From: Streptomyces sp. ISL-10 | GTDB taxonomy: Bacteria > Actinomycetota > Actinomycetes > Streptomycetales > Streptomycetaceae | DNA length: 64,000 bases | Assembly: GCF_018614575.1 (NCBI RefSeq) | Contig: NZ_JAGGOJ010000019.1 | Coordinates: 1 to 64,000, forward strand | Reading direction: 5' to 3' | In this document: piece by piece, positions 1 through 7,888 of the stretch | How positions within the stretch are numbered: position 1 is the first letter of the stretch | Layout: every line of letters starts with the position of its first letter | The notes under the pieces: generated by a model | Told to the model about the DNA's origin: nothing | The model's database searches: none | Seen by the model: the letters and a program-made list of their open reading frames with translations, nothing else | Program-made: the position numbers and the translations under genes

Positions 1-510
1 CTCCAGCTGCTCCGACGCGGTATCGCCGTCACGGCGGCCCTTGACGGCGCCCTCCTCGACCGAGACCTCGGACAGCAGCGTCACCTGCGGAACGCCCAGG
101 CGCTCGGCCAGGATCGCCGGCAGCACACCCATCGTGCCGTCGGTGGAGGCCATACCGCAGATGACCAGGTCGTAACCGGTCTTCTCGATCGCCTTCGCCA
201 GCACCAGCGACGTGCCCATCACGTCACTGCCGTGCAGATCGTCGTCCTCGACATGGACGGCCTTGTCGGCGCCCATCGACAGCGCCTTGCGCAGCGCGTC
301 CTTGGCGTCCTCGGGACCGACGGTCAGCACGGTGACCTCCGCGTCGTCCGCCTCGTCTGCGATCTGCAGCGCCTGCTCGACCGCGTACTCATCCAGCTCC
401 GACAGCAGGCCGTCGACGTCGTCGCGATCGACGGTCAGGTCATCGGCGAAGTGCCGGTCGCCGGTGGCGTCGGGCACGTACTTCACACAGACAACGATCC
501 TCAGGCTCAC
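1..510 (-). CDS. etfB: Electron transfer flavoprotein subunit beta (partial, cut by window edge)
   Basis: Beta subunit of the soluble electron transfer flavoprotein, which takes electrons from acyl-CoA dehydrogenases and passes them to ETF-quinone oxidoreductase. The 170 visible codons begin with the typical EtfB/FixA N-terminus (IVVCVKYVPDATGD). They continue through ELDEYAVEQALQIADEA near residue 45 and the nucleotide-fold stretch VICGMASTDGTMGVLPA near residue 122. Roughly a third of the protein (family length about 260) lies beyond base 1. The GTG start at 508-510 has AGGAG seven bases upstream (518-522). EtfA normally follows in the same operon, so it is expected just outside the window (inference). 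Confidence 0.93.
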   Translation of the reverse strand, partial: MSLRIVVCVKYVPDATGDRHFADDLTVDRDDVDGLLSELDEYAVEQALQIADEADDAEVTVLTVGPEDAKDALRKALSMGADKAVHVEDDDLHGSDVMGTSLVLAKAIEKTGYDLVICGMASTDGTMGVLPAILAERLGVPQVTLLSEVSVEEGAVKGRRDGDTASEQLE

Positions 511-691
511 GCCGGCTCTCCTACTGCATCGTCTCTACTGGACTGCCTTGTGAACGCAGCATAGGCGTCCGAAGGGGCGGATCCCGGTCGGGGCGGGCCG
601 CGCTCCGATCGAAATATTACTCGTCAGTACACCCAGGTTGTTCCCGCTAAGCAAGCGCTTTGCACTGTGACCTTGACAACGGCGGGCCAGG

Positions 692-1294
692 TCAGTCACG
701 CAGCGCCGTGAAGCGGCCCCGGTGGTACAGCAGGGGGCTGCCGCCGCCGGCCGGGTCCCCGGCCACGACCTCGGCGATCACCAGACGGTGGTCGCCCGCG
801 GGCACCCGTTCCACGACCCGTGCCACCAGCCACGCCACGACTCCTTCGAGGACGGGCACGCCCTCGGGGCCGGTGTGCCAGCGGGTGGGCGGCGCGAAAC
901 GGTCGGCGCCGCTGCGCGCGAAGGTGGCCGCCAGCTCCATCTGGTGCTCGCCGAGTATGTGCACGCCTATGTGCTCGGCCTCGGCGACTGCGGGCCAGCT
1001 GGAGGACGTGGTGCCCACGCCGAAGGAGATCAGGGGCGGGTCGGCGGCGACGGAGGTGAGTGAGGTCGCGGTGAAGCCGGCGGGACGCTCCCCCGGAGCG
1101 GTGACGATCGCGACGCCGGCGGCGTGCTGGCGGAAGACGGCCCTGAGCAGGTCACCCGCGGCCGGAGAGGCGGCGGGCGGGGCGAGAGGTGAGTGCTGCG
1201 GGCCGACACGGCCGGCGGGGAGCAGGGGCCGGGCTCCGGTGCGGCCGGAGGAGGAAGCGGAGGCCGGGGTGCCGAGGTCGGTCGGGGCCGTCAT
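692..1294 (-). CDS. Flavin reductase-like FMN-binding protein
   Basis: A 200-aa protein of the flavin reductase-like domain family, usually NAD(P)H:flavin oxidoreductases that supply reduced flavin to partner monooxygenases. The domain runs from LLRAVFRQHAAGVAIVTA to the C-terminus. It carries the family signatures GFTATSLTSVAADPPLISFGV and HIGVHILGEHQ, a central FARSGADRF segment, and LLYHRGRF near the end. I chose ATG at 1292-1294 because AGGAAA lies just upstream. An in-frame ATG 18 bases further up (1310-1312) has no ribosome binding site. A 32-codon leader peptide ORF ends just upstream, suggesting control by cysteine availability. The partner enzyme is not visible. Confidence 0.85.
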   Translation of the reverse strand: MTAPTDLGTPASASSSGRTGARPLLPAGRVGPQHSPLAPPAASPAAGDLLRAVFRQHAAGVAIVTAPGERPAGFTATSLTSVAADPPLISFGVGTTSSSWPAVAEAEHIGVHILGEHQMELAATFARSGADRFAPPTRWHTGPEGVPVLEGVVAWLVARVVERVPAGDHRLVIAEVVAGDPAGGGSPLLYHRGRFTALRD

Positions 1295-1321
1295 CGAGGT
1301 TTCCTTCTGCATGGGTGCGAA

Positions 1322-1420
1322 CTAGGCGGCTGCGGCGATGACGTCAGCCGGACAGCGCGCGCTCGCGTAACGAACGAGGTCCACATGGACGCGTCCGTGG
1401 AGAAGGAGAACTGGAGGCAC
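1322..1420 (-). CDS. Putative cysteine-type leader peptide upstream of flavin reductase
   Basis: A 32-codon ORF (GTG start at 1418-1420, TAG at 1322-1324) encoding MPPVLLLHGRVHVDLVRYAS followed by ARCPADVIAAAA. The core R-x-H-V-D-L-x-R-x-x-S-A-x-C matches the putative leader peptides found ahead of sulfur-metabolism and flavin reductase genes in Streptomyces. The conserved cysteine codon sits near the end of the motif, as expected for attenuation or ribosome stalling at low cysteine. It stops 27 bases upstream of the chosen flavin reductase start on the same strand. No strong Shine-Dalgarno is seen, so it may be read from a leaderless or very short-leader transcript. The call rests on the motif and its position. 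Confidence 0.72.
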   Translation of the reverse strand: MPPVLLLHGRVHVDLVRYASARCPADVIAAAA

Positions 1421-1493
1421 GGATGTCAGCCTGACGACGGTTGCCCTGTGCAGTCAAGTGCGCACCGGAATGTGGGACCGGGGTCACGGCACG

Positions 1494-1820
1494 TCATACG
1501 GCCCGGCCGAGCGCGGCGATGACGTCGGCCCGGCGGGGCGCTCCCGAGGCCCTGGTGACGACGCGGCCCGCGGAGTCGAGCACCAGGACGGTGGGCGTCT
1601 TGACGATGCCCAGTTCCCTGACGAGCTCCAGCCGCTCCTCGGCGTCGAGCTCGATGTGCGCGACACCCTCGACCATGCCCGCGACGTCCGCCAGCGTGCG
1701 ACGGGTCGCGCGGCACGGCTGGCAGAAGGCCGTCGAGAACTGGACGAGCGTCGCGCGCCGCCCGAGCTCCGTGCCCAGCTCCGCCGTGCCGAGCAGCCGC
1801 TGCTGGTCCTGAACGCCCAC
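1494..1820 (-). CDS. Thioredoxin family protein
   Basis: Thioredoxin-fold protein with a CQPC active site (FSTAFCQPCRATRRTL), the cis-proline segment VKTPTVLVLD and the usual beta-alpha ending. It is probably a thiol-disulfide oxidoreductase. I prefer GTG at 1818-1820 (108 aa), preceded by GGAGG about ten bases up; an ATG at 1938-1940 would give 148 aa. As I recall them, related actinobacterial proteins often begin with a membrane-spanning anchor. Neither start here gives a hydrophobic helix, so this copy looks cytosolic or N-terminally degraded. It stands alone, divergent from plsC and upstream of the leader/flavin reductase pair on the same strand. Confidence 0.8.
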   Translation of the reverse strand: MGVQDQQRLLGTAELGTELGRRATLVQFSTAFCQPCRATRRTLADVAGMVEGVAHIELDAEERLELVRELGIVKTPTVLVLDSAGRVVTRASGAPRRADVIAALGRAV

Positions 1821-2065
1821 CGTGGGCCCACCTCCGTCGAGTCGTCCACGCCTGTAGCGTTGAGCAGTGGCCGATGATTCCCGGCTGCCGGGGTGCACGG
1901 GCAACGACGGCACACCCGACGTGATGAGAATCTCGCCCATACCAGGCCCCAGGACTGGTCAGTACGCCACGCATAGGGGACGATCGCCCCAATGCCGAAA
2001 ACCTACGGCTGCGTAACTTCTACCGGGAGAACCCTCCCCGGGCACGACGAAAGGGTCCCCCACAG

Positions 2066-2788
2066 ATGGCAGAGCTCGTCTATCGGCCGGTCATCGGCGC
2101 CGCTCTCACGATGTTCAAGGCGCTCGACCTGAAGATCGACACTCAGGGATCCGAGAACATTCCGCGTACCGGGGGTGCTGTCCTGGTCAGCAACCACATC
2201 AGCTACCTGGACTTCATCTTCTCCGGCCTCGCCGCACTGCCGCAGAAGCGCCTGGTCCGCTTCATGGCCAAGGACTCGGTCTTCCGCCACAAGGTCTCCG
2301 GTCCCCTCATGCGGGGCATGAAGCACATCCCGGTGGACCGCACGCAGGGCGAGGCGGCGTACGCGCACGCCCTGGACTCGCTGCGCTCGGGCGAGATCGT
2401 GGGTGTCTTCCCCGAAGCGACGATCTCCCAGTCGTTCACCCTGAAGTCCTTCAAGTCGGGTGCGGCGCGGCTGGCGCAGGAGGCCGGCGTGCCGCTGATC
2501 CCGATGTCACTGTGGGGCACGCAGCGGCTGTGGACCAAGGGCCGTCCGCGCAACTTCCGGCGCTCGCACATCCCGGTGACGATCCGGGTCGGCGAGCCCA
2601 TGGAGGCGCCGACGGACCAGTACGCCGGCGCGATCACGCGACGGGTGCGCGAGCGGGTGCAGGAGCTGCTGGAGGCGGCTCAGCGCGCGTATCCGGTACG
2701 GCCGAAGGACGCGGCCGACACGTGGTGGGTGCCCGCGCACCTCGGGGGCACGGCACCCACGGCCGCCGAGGTCCGCGAGGCCCGCTGA
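2066..2788 (+). CDS. plsC: 1-acyl-sn-glycerol-3-phosphate acyltransferase (PlsC family)
   Basis: A 240-aa lysophosphatidate acyltransferase-type enzyme that would move an acyl chain to the sn-2 position in phospholipid synthesis at the inner membrane face. The catalytic H-x4-D box is NHISYLD (His44, Asp49). The acceptor motif is FPEATIS near residue 113, a variant of the usual FPEGT. An EATISQSFTLKSFKSGAARL block and a PLIPMSLWGTQ strand complete the domain. The ATG has AAAGGG upstream. It converges with the B3/B4 gene, their stops only 25 bases apart. Streptomyces carry several paralogues, so physiological specificity is not determined by sequence. Confidence 0.9.
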   Translation: MAELVYRPVIGAALTMFKALDLKIDTQGSENIPRTGGAVLVSNHISYLDFIFSGLAALPQKRLVRFMAKDSVFRHKVSGPLMRGMKHIPVDRTQGEAAYAHALDSLRSGEIVGVFPEATISQSFTLKSFKSGAARLAQEAGVPLIPMSLWGTQRLWTKGRPRNFRRSHIPVTIRVGEPMEAPTDQYAGAITRRVRERVQELLEAAQRAYPVRPKDAADTWWVPAHLGGTAPTAAEVREAR

Positions 2789-2813
2789 GGCCTCCGCCGC
2801 GAGGCGCTGCCCC

Positions 2814-3506
2814 TTACCGGGGTGCGTGGACCGTGACCTGCGCCCCGGGGCTCAACTTCTCCAGGCCCTCGGCGAGTTCGGCGGCTGCCGCCCCGAGCTC
2901 GCCGCCGGTCGCGGGCGCCATGCCCTCCAGCAGGAAGAGGGCGTTCACCGTGTCCTCGGTGAGCCGGGTGCGCACACCCTGGCGCCAGTTCCAGCGGCGG
3001 CAGGTGACCCCCTCCTCGTCACACCAGACGACCTCGCCCGCCTCGGGGCGTACCACGCTCTCCGTGCCGCCCGCGACGGTGTGGAACGGCTCTTGGCCCG
3101 TCGCCCGCACCAGGCGCATGGCGCCGGCGATGCGGTCGGTGTCCTCGCCGCCGACCGGGATCAGGTGGGCGACGCTGATCGCGTTGTAGAGATCGACCAG
3201 CGCGTTGATACGAGGCAGTTCGCCGTCGGCGAGTGCCCGCCGGGCCAGCGCCTCGGCCGAGTTGCGGGTGCGCGAGGGCTTGGAGCCGAAGGCGGTGTAC
3301 GCCGCGCGCCAGGCCGCCATGTGCGGGTCCTCGTGCGGGGCACGGCCGTCCAGCCGGACGGCGAGGCGGCGTGCGGCGTCGTCCAGCAGCGCCGAACTGT
3401 CCTCGCTGCTCGGGCCGTTCACCAGGCCACGGGCCTCGACGGCGACATGGACGAAGCCGGGCGCGAGTGCGCGCACCTCGTCGGAGACGGTGAGGGAGAG
3501 AGCCAT
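2814..3506 (-). CDS. B3/B4 domain-containing protein (PheT B3/4-like)
   Basis: A 230-aa stand-alone protein resembling the B3/B4 tRNA-binding/editing domain of phenylalanyl-tRNA synthetase beta chains. Recognisable segments are MAAWRAAYTAFGSKPSRTRNS, the RINALVDLYNAISVAHLIPVGGEDTD core, GEVVWCDEEGVTCRRWNWRQ and TVNALFLLEGMAP. Free-standing B3/4 proteins are thought to edit mischarged tRNA or act on free aminoacyl groups, but the substrate is unknown. The N-terminal 60 residues are less conserved. It lies 33 bases downstream of the transglutaminase-like gene on the same strand, so the two may be co-transcribed. Confidence 0.85.
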   Translation of the reverse strand: MALSLTVSDEVRALAPGFVHVAVEARGLVNGPSSEDSSALLDDAARRLAVRLDGRAPHEDPHMAAWRAAYTAFGSKPSRTRNSAEALARRALADGELPRINALVDLYNAISVAHLIPVGGEDTDRIAGAMRLVRATGQEPFHTVAGGTESVVRPEAGEVVWCDEEGVTCRRWNWRQGVRTRLTEDTVNALFLLEGMAPATGGELGAAAAELAEGLEKLSPGAQVTVHAPR

Positions 3507-3539
3507 GGATCCGCCGATCAGGTGTCCGTGGGCAGCGTG

Positions 3540-4139
3540 TCAGATGTCCGTGGGCAGCATGCGCCACAGGGCCGGTCGGTCGGGCGCTGCCCGGAGTGCC
3601 GAGAGAACCGCCGGATGTGGTGCAGTAAAGAGTATCGGATAGTCCACTTCATTGCACTCGGGTCGTACGCGCCAGGCCAGCCGCTCCCCCGTCAGCGAGA
3701 ACCGGGCGTCAATTCCGGGCTTGTTGCCGCGTGGGTCCTGGCGCATCCAGCCCGGCGCACCGGGCAGCCGGATGGCGACCAGTCCGTGGACCATGGGGTG
3801 GGAGCCGTCGTCGTCCGTGAGTCGCTGGTAGCACAGGGCGGTGGGGATGCCTTCGGCGCGCAGCAGAGCGGCGAGCGCGTGGGACTTCGCATGGCAGATG
3901 CCGGTCCCTTGCGCGAGGACGTCCGACGCCCGCCAGGTGACCCGCATGTCGCCGCTGTCGGCGGAGTGCGCAATGGTGTCGCGGACGAATTCGTAGGCCG
4001 CCATGGCGTATGAGTATGCGTCGCAGTGATCGGCGCGCAGCATCGCCACGGTTTCCCGTACGCGCGGATGCCAGTGGTCGACGACGCCATCTGCGGCAAG
4101 GTACGCGGAAATCTCGGGGGCGCTCTGGATCAGCTCCAT
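3540..4139 (-). CDS. Transglutaminase-like domain protein
   Basis: A 199-aa cytoplasmic protein with a transglutaminase/cysteine-peptidase-like core. The likely nucleophile is in GTGICHAKSHALAALLRAEGIP, with the histidine in HPMVHGLVAIRLPG and the aspartate region in RQDPRGNKPGIDARFS. The family usually cleaves or crosslinks amide bonds, though many bacterial members are uncharacterised. I chose ATG at 4137-4139 (MELIQSAPE). A TTG at 4179-4181 would add 14 residues but falls inside a perfect inverted repeat. No clear Shine-Dalgarno precedes either start. It sits directly upstream of the B3/B4-domain gene. Confidence 0.82.
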   Translation of the reverse strand: MELIQSAPEISAYLAADGVVDHWHPRVRETVAMLRADHCDAYSYAMAAYEFVRDTIAHSADSGDMRVTWRASDVLAQGTGICHAKSHALAALLRAEGIPTALCYQRLTDDDGSHPMVHGLVAIRLPGAPGWMRQDPRGNKPGIDARFSLTGERLAWRVRPECNEVDYPILFTAPHPAVLSALRAAPDRPALWRMLPTDI

Positions 4140-4156
4140 GGCGCCCGAGCGTAGAG

Positions 4157-4198
4157 ATGCGGCCGACCGGAAGTCAATCAATATCCGGTCGGCCGCAT
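4157..4198. terminator. Perfect 14-bp inverted repeat between aldolase stop and transglutaminase start
   Basis: Left arm 4157-4170 (ATGCGGCCGACCGG) and right arm 4185-4198 are exact reverse complements around a 14-nt AT-richer loop. It lies 17 bases past the stop of the threonine aldolase and 18 bases before the preferred start of the next gene, both on the minus strand. A GC-rich terminator for the aldolase operon is the simplest reading. An operator for the downstream gene is possible, because 14-nt arms with a 14-nt loop also suit a dimeric regulator. Confidence 0.55.
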
Positions 4199-4214
4199 GA
4201 ATATGCGGACCCTG

Positions 4215-5294
4215 TCAGTTGGCCATCTCTTCCTTCAGCGCCTGGACGAACGCGTCCACGTCGTCCTCGGTGGTGTCGAACGAGCACATCCAGCGCACGT
4301 CACCGGCCGCCTCGTCCCAGAAGTAGAACCGGAAGCGCTGCTGCAGCCGCCGGGTCACCTCCTGCGGCAGCCGTGCGAAGACGGCGTTGGCCTGCACGGG
4401 ATACAGGATCTCCACCCCGTCCACCGTGCGCACCCCCGCGGCCAGACGCTGGGCCATCTCGTTGGAGTGCCGGGCATTGCGCAGCCACAGATCCTTGGCG
4501 AGCAGTGCCTCCAGCTGCACGGAGACGAAACGCATCTTGGAGGCGAGCTGCATCGACATCTTGCGCAGATGCTTCATGTGGCTGACCGCGTCCGGGTTGA
4601 GGACGACGACCGCCTCACCGAAGAGCATGCCGTTCTTGGTGCCGCCGAAGGTGAGCACATCGACACCGACCGCGTTGGTGAAGGTCCGCATCGGGACATC
4701 CAGCGAGGCAGCCGCGTTGGATATCCGCGCACCGTCGAGATGGACCTTCATCCCCAGACCGTGCGCGTGCTCGACGATGGCGCGGATCTCGTCCACCGTG
4801 TACAGGGTGCCCAGCTCGGTGTTCTGGGTGATCGAGACGACCTGGGGCATCGCCCGGTGCTCGTCCTCCCAGCCCCATGCCTGCCGGTCGATCAGCTCGG
4901 GAGTGAGCTTGCCGTCCGGGGTCGGCACGGTGAGCAGCTTGAGGCCGCCCATCCGCTCCGGCGCACCGCCCTCGTCCACGTTGATGTGCGCGGTCTCCGC
5001 GCAGATCACCGCGCCCCAGCGGTCGGTGAGCGCCTGGAGGGCGGTCACATTGGCGCCGGTGCCGTTGAACACGGGAAACGCCTCGGCGGTCGGCCCGAAG
5101 TGGCTGTGCATGACCCTCTGGAGGTGCTCGGTGTACTGGTCCTCGCCGTAGGAGACCTGGTGGCCGCCGTTGGCGAGGGCGAGGGCCGCGAGCACCTCCG
5201 GGTGGGCGCCCGCGTAGTTGTCACTGGCGAACCCGCGGACGGACGGGTCGTGGTGACGGCGGGCGTCGGTCTTCAGGGTTTGGGGGTCAGCCAC
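4215..5294 (-). CDS. Low-specificity L-threonine aldolase / beta-eliminating lyase family
   Basis: A 359-aa PLP-dependent fold-type I enzyme that would cleave L-threonine or allo-threonine to glycine and acetaldehyde. The N-terminus FASDNYAGAHPEVLAAL is followed by VFNGTGANVTALQAL, the Asp strand GMKVHLDGARISNAAASL and the PLP-lysine motif DVLTFGGTKNGMLFGEAV. Length fits the family. The GTG at 5292-5294 (VADPQTLKTDARRHH) overlaps the 3' end of the SDR gene by 22 bases, indicating translational coupling in the DUF6421-SDR-aldolase operon. A far upstream in-frame ATG is a shadow of the SDR gene. Actual substrate may be a different beta-hydroxy amino acid. Confidence 0.88.
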   Translation of the reverse strand: MADPQTLKTDARRHHDPSVRGFASDNYAGAHPEVLAALALANGGHQVSYGEDQYTEHLQRVMHSHFGPTAEAFPVFNGTGANVTALQALTDRWGAVICAETAHINVDEGGAPERMGGLKLLTVPTPDGKLTPELIDRQAWGWEDEHRAMPQVVSITQNTELGTLYTVDEIRAIVEHAHGLGMKVHLDGARISNAAASLDVPMRTFTNAVGVDVLTFGGTKNGMLFGEAVVVLNPDAVSHMKHLRKMSMQLASKMRFVSVQLEALLAKDLWLRNARHSNEMAQRLAAGVRTVDGVEILYPVQANAVFARLPQEVTRRLQQRFRFYFWDEAAGDVRWMCSFDTTEDDVDAFVQALKEEMAN

Positions 5295-6028
5295 AGACGC
5301 TGTCCATTCAGTTCCTCGGCGGGGCGGTCCCAGACTGCGGCGATGGCGTCGGCCAGCTCCGACACGTCGGTGAAGCCCGCGAACTTCGCATTCGGGCGCT
5401 CGGCGCGCATCGCGTCGTGCACCAGTGCCTTGACGACCAGGATGGCAGCCGCTGCTGCCGGGCCCTGATCGCCCCCCGCCTTGCGGAAGGAGTCGGCGAC
5501 GGCGAGCGTCCAGGCCTCGGCGGCGGCCTTCGCCGCGGCGTAGGCGGCGTTCCCCGCAGTGGGCTTGGTGGCTCCCGCGGCGCTGATCAGCACATAGCGG
5601 CCGCGGTCGCTGCGCAGCAGTCCGTCGTGGAAGGCGAGCGAGGTGTGCTGGACCGTGCGGATCAGCAGTTTCTCCAGCAGCGCCCAGTCGGCGGGATCGG
5701 TGTCGGTGAAGCCGGCGCTGCCGCGCCAGCCGCCGACGAGGTGCACCAGTCCGTCGACCCGGCCGAATTCCTTCTCGGTCTTGTCCGCCCATTCCTTGGC
5801 GGCGTTCAGATCGAGCAGATCGACGGTGTCGCCGATGACGGTGGCACCGCCGTGCGCGTACCGCGCGGCATCGACGGCCTGTGCCAGCCGCTCGGCGTCG
5901 GCGTCGGAGGCGACGACGGTCGCACCGGCCTCGGCCAGTCTCAGCAGGGTGGCCCGTCCGGCGGGGCCGGCCGCACCGGCCACCGCCACGACCGCGCCTT
6001 CGAGCGCGCCGCTGCCGTTCGCGTTCAT
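5273..6028 (-). CDS. SDR family NAD(P)-dependent oxidoreductase
   Basis: A 251-aa short-chain dehydrogenase. The cofactor motif is VAVAGAAGPAGRATLLRLAE, a variant of TGxxxGxG, followed by the DxxD-type strand TVDLLDL. The LVHLVGGWRG segment replaces the usual NNAG. Catalytic serine (LISAAGATKP) and Tyr-x3-Lys (AAYAAAKAA) are present. The ATG at 6026-6028 has a strong AGGAGG eight bases upstream, which decides against the longer ORF. It begins 26 bases after DUF6421 and overlaps the aldolase downstream. The substrate cannot be read from sequence; the operon suggests a hydroxy- or keto-acid step linked to the aldolase (inference). Confidence 0.88.
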   Translation of the reverse strand: MNANGSGALEGAVVAVAGAAGPAGRATLLRLAEAGATVVASDADAERLAQAVDAARYAHGGATVIGDTVDLLDLNAAKEWADKTEKEFGRVDGLVHLVGGWRGSAGFTDTDPADWALLEKLLIRTVQHTSLAFHDGLLRSDRGRYVLISAAGATKPTAGNAAYAAAKAAAEAWTLAVADSFRKAGGDQGPAAAAAILVVKALVHDAMRAERPNAKFAGFTDVSELADAIAAVWDRPAEELNGQRLWLTPKP

Positions 6029-6054
6029 GATCGTCGCCTCCTGGATGCGAGAGC

Positions 6055-7449
6055 TCACGCGGCCGCTCCGACCGAAGCAGCGGTGATCCCCTTGGTGGAG
6101 GCGATCACGTTCTTCAGCTTCTTGGAGAGCGCCTCATAGAACATGCTCAGCGGAAACTCGTCCGGAAGCACGTCGTCCACCAGTTTGCGCGGCGGCTGCG
6201 TCAGATCCAGCGCGTCGGGGCCCTTGGCCCAGCGGGAGCCCGGGTGCGGGGCGAGGTAGGTGGAGACCAGCTCGTACGCGGCGAACCAGTGGACCAGCTT
6301 CGGGCGGTCGATGCCGTCGCGGTAGAGCTTCTCGATCTCGGCGCACAGCTGGTTGGTGACCTTCGGCGCCCGCTCCCAGTCGATCTTCAGCGTGTTGTCG
6401 GTCCACCGCACCACGTCGTGCTTGTGCAGGTACGCGAACAGCAGCTGGCCGCCGAGGCCGTCGTAGTTGCGGTTGCGGTCGCCGGTGACCGGGAAGCGGA
6501 ACATGCGGTCGAAGAGGACGGCGTACTGCACGTCGCGGCCGTGCCGGTTGCCCTCGGTCTCCAGCTTCACGGCCTCCTTGAAGGCGGTGAGGTCGCAGCG
6601 CAGCTCCTCCAGGCCGTACATCCAGAACGGCTGGCGCTGCTTGATCATGAACGGGTCGAACGGCAGGTCGCCGTGGCTGTGGGTGCGGTCGTGGACCATG
6701 TCCCACAGGACGAACGCCTGCTCGCAGCGCTCCTGGTCGCCGACCATCTCGCGGATGTCGTCGGGCAGCTCCAGACCGAGGATGCGCACGGCCTCCTCGG
6801 TGACGGCGCGGAAGCGGGCCGCCTCGCGGTCGCAGAAGATGCCGCCCCAGGTGAAGCGCTCGGGGGCCTCGCGTACGGCGATCGTCTCCGGGAAGAGGAC
6901 CGCGGAATTGGTGTCGTACCCGGCCGTGAAGTCCTCGAAGGTGATGCCGCAGAAGAGGGGGTTGTCGTAGCGCGTGCGCTCCAGCTCGGCCAGCCAGTCG
7001 GGCCAGACCATGCGCAGGACGACCGCTTCGAGGTTGCGGTCCGGGTTGCCGTTCTGCGTGTACATCGGGAAGACGACGAGATGCTGCAGCCCGTCCTCAC
7101 GGCCGGCGGCCGGATGGAAGGCGAGCAGGGAGTCCAGGAAGTCCGGGACGGTGAAACCGGCCTTGGCCCACGTGCGGAGGTCGGCGACGAGGGCCCGGTG
7201 ATAGGCCTCGTCGTGCGGGAGCAGCGGAGAGAGGTCCTCCACCGCGCCGACAACGCGCTCGACAGCGGCCTCGGCATCGGAGCGGGCGGGGGCGCCCTCA
7301 GCGTCGAAGTCGATCGAGCCGTCCTTGGACTGCCAGGGGCGGATCTCTTCCACGGCATTCTTGAGCACCGGCCAGCTCGGGTGGTCGACCACCCGGCCGG
7401 CGTCAGATATGCCCCTTGCGGCCACGTCCTGCACAAGAATTTCCGTCAT
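6055..7449 (-). CDS. DUF6421 family protein
   Basis: A 464-aa soluble protein matching the DUF6421 family as I recall it from actinomycetes; no function is established. Features include YTQNGNPDRNLEAVVLRMVW near residue 127, ITFEDFTAGYDTNSAVLFPE near 169, and a histidine/aspartate-rich centre WDMVHDRTHSHGDLPFDPFM near 247. That centre could bind a metal, but this is speculation. No signal peptide or membrane helix is seen. GAAGGA precedes the ATG. It is the first gene of a three-gene operon with an SDR and a threonine aldolase-like enzyme, so a role in amino-acid or hydroxy-acid metabolism is plausible. Confidence 0.8.
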   Translation of the reverse strand: MTEILVQDVAARGISDAGRVVDHPSWPVLKNAVEEIRPWQSKDGSIDFDAEGAPARSDAEAAVERVVGAVEDLSPLLPHDEAYHRALVADLRTWAKAGFTVPDFLDSLLAFHPAAGREDGLQHLVVFPMYTQNGNPDRNLEAVVLRMVWPDWLAELERTRYDNPLFCGITFEDFTAGYDTNSAVLFPETIAVREAPERFTWGGIFCDREAARFRAVTEEAVRILGLELPDDIREMVGDQERCEQAFVLWDMVHDRTHSHGDLPFDPFMIKQRQPFWMYGLEELRCDLTAFKEAVKLETEGNRHGRDVQYAVLFDRMFRFPVTGDRNRNYDGLGGQLLFAYLHKHDVVRWTDNTLKIDWERAPKVTNQLCAEIEKLYRDGIDRPKLVHWFAAYELVSTYLAPHPGSRWAKGPDALDLTQPPRKLVDDVLPDEFPLSMFYEALSKKLKNVIASTKGITAASVGAAA

Positions 7450-7888
7450 GTCACTTCCTTCACGGGAGAACCTCGCGTCAAGACACCGTATCCATCGCGC
7501 GTTCCTCCATACAAGAGGAGGCTTGGGAAATTATCCTGCGCTACCCCCGTGATCGCAGAAGTTTTTACGGCGAGTGGCGCTCGTCACGCACAGTCCGGGT
7601 CCCACAAGCACGTCGCCGAGAACCTCCGGGGGCGGATCGGTCAAGGCGACGCCGGACGCGCCCACCGGCGGGTGATCCGTGCTCCCGCACCGCACCTCGC
7701 CACGGCTCCCAGCACGGGCTTTGCCAGGGCGGGCGGACGCGGACGGGCAGCTTCCGGACACCCCCGCGCGAGAACGGTCCCCTCCTCCGGACGGGCCGTT
7801 AGGCTGCCTCCTTACCGCGTGCGCCCCCACCGCGCGGGCGAGCGGGGGCCGGGCCGCGGGAGCCGCCGTCGACGGAAGCGAGAGAATC
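7450..7888. other. Divergent intergenic region (no gene seen)
   Basis: This 439-base gap separates the divergent DUF6421 operon and the glycerophosphodiesterase. The part from about 7480 to 7570 is less GC-rich than its surroundings and probably holds both promoters. On the minus strand GATAAT (7529-7534) resembles a -10 box for DUF6421, and a CCTCC/GGAGG inverted repeat lies at 7504-7521. The rest is GC-rich with no convincing coding frame. Open frames crossing it are shadows, except that the glycerophosphodiesterase may extend slightly upstream. Confidence 0.5.

Noticed and set aside
1426..1992. 188-aa minus-strand ORF overlapping the thioredoxin gene
   Set aside because: Arg/Ala/Gly-rich shadow of the real gene in another frame.
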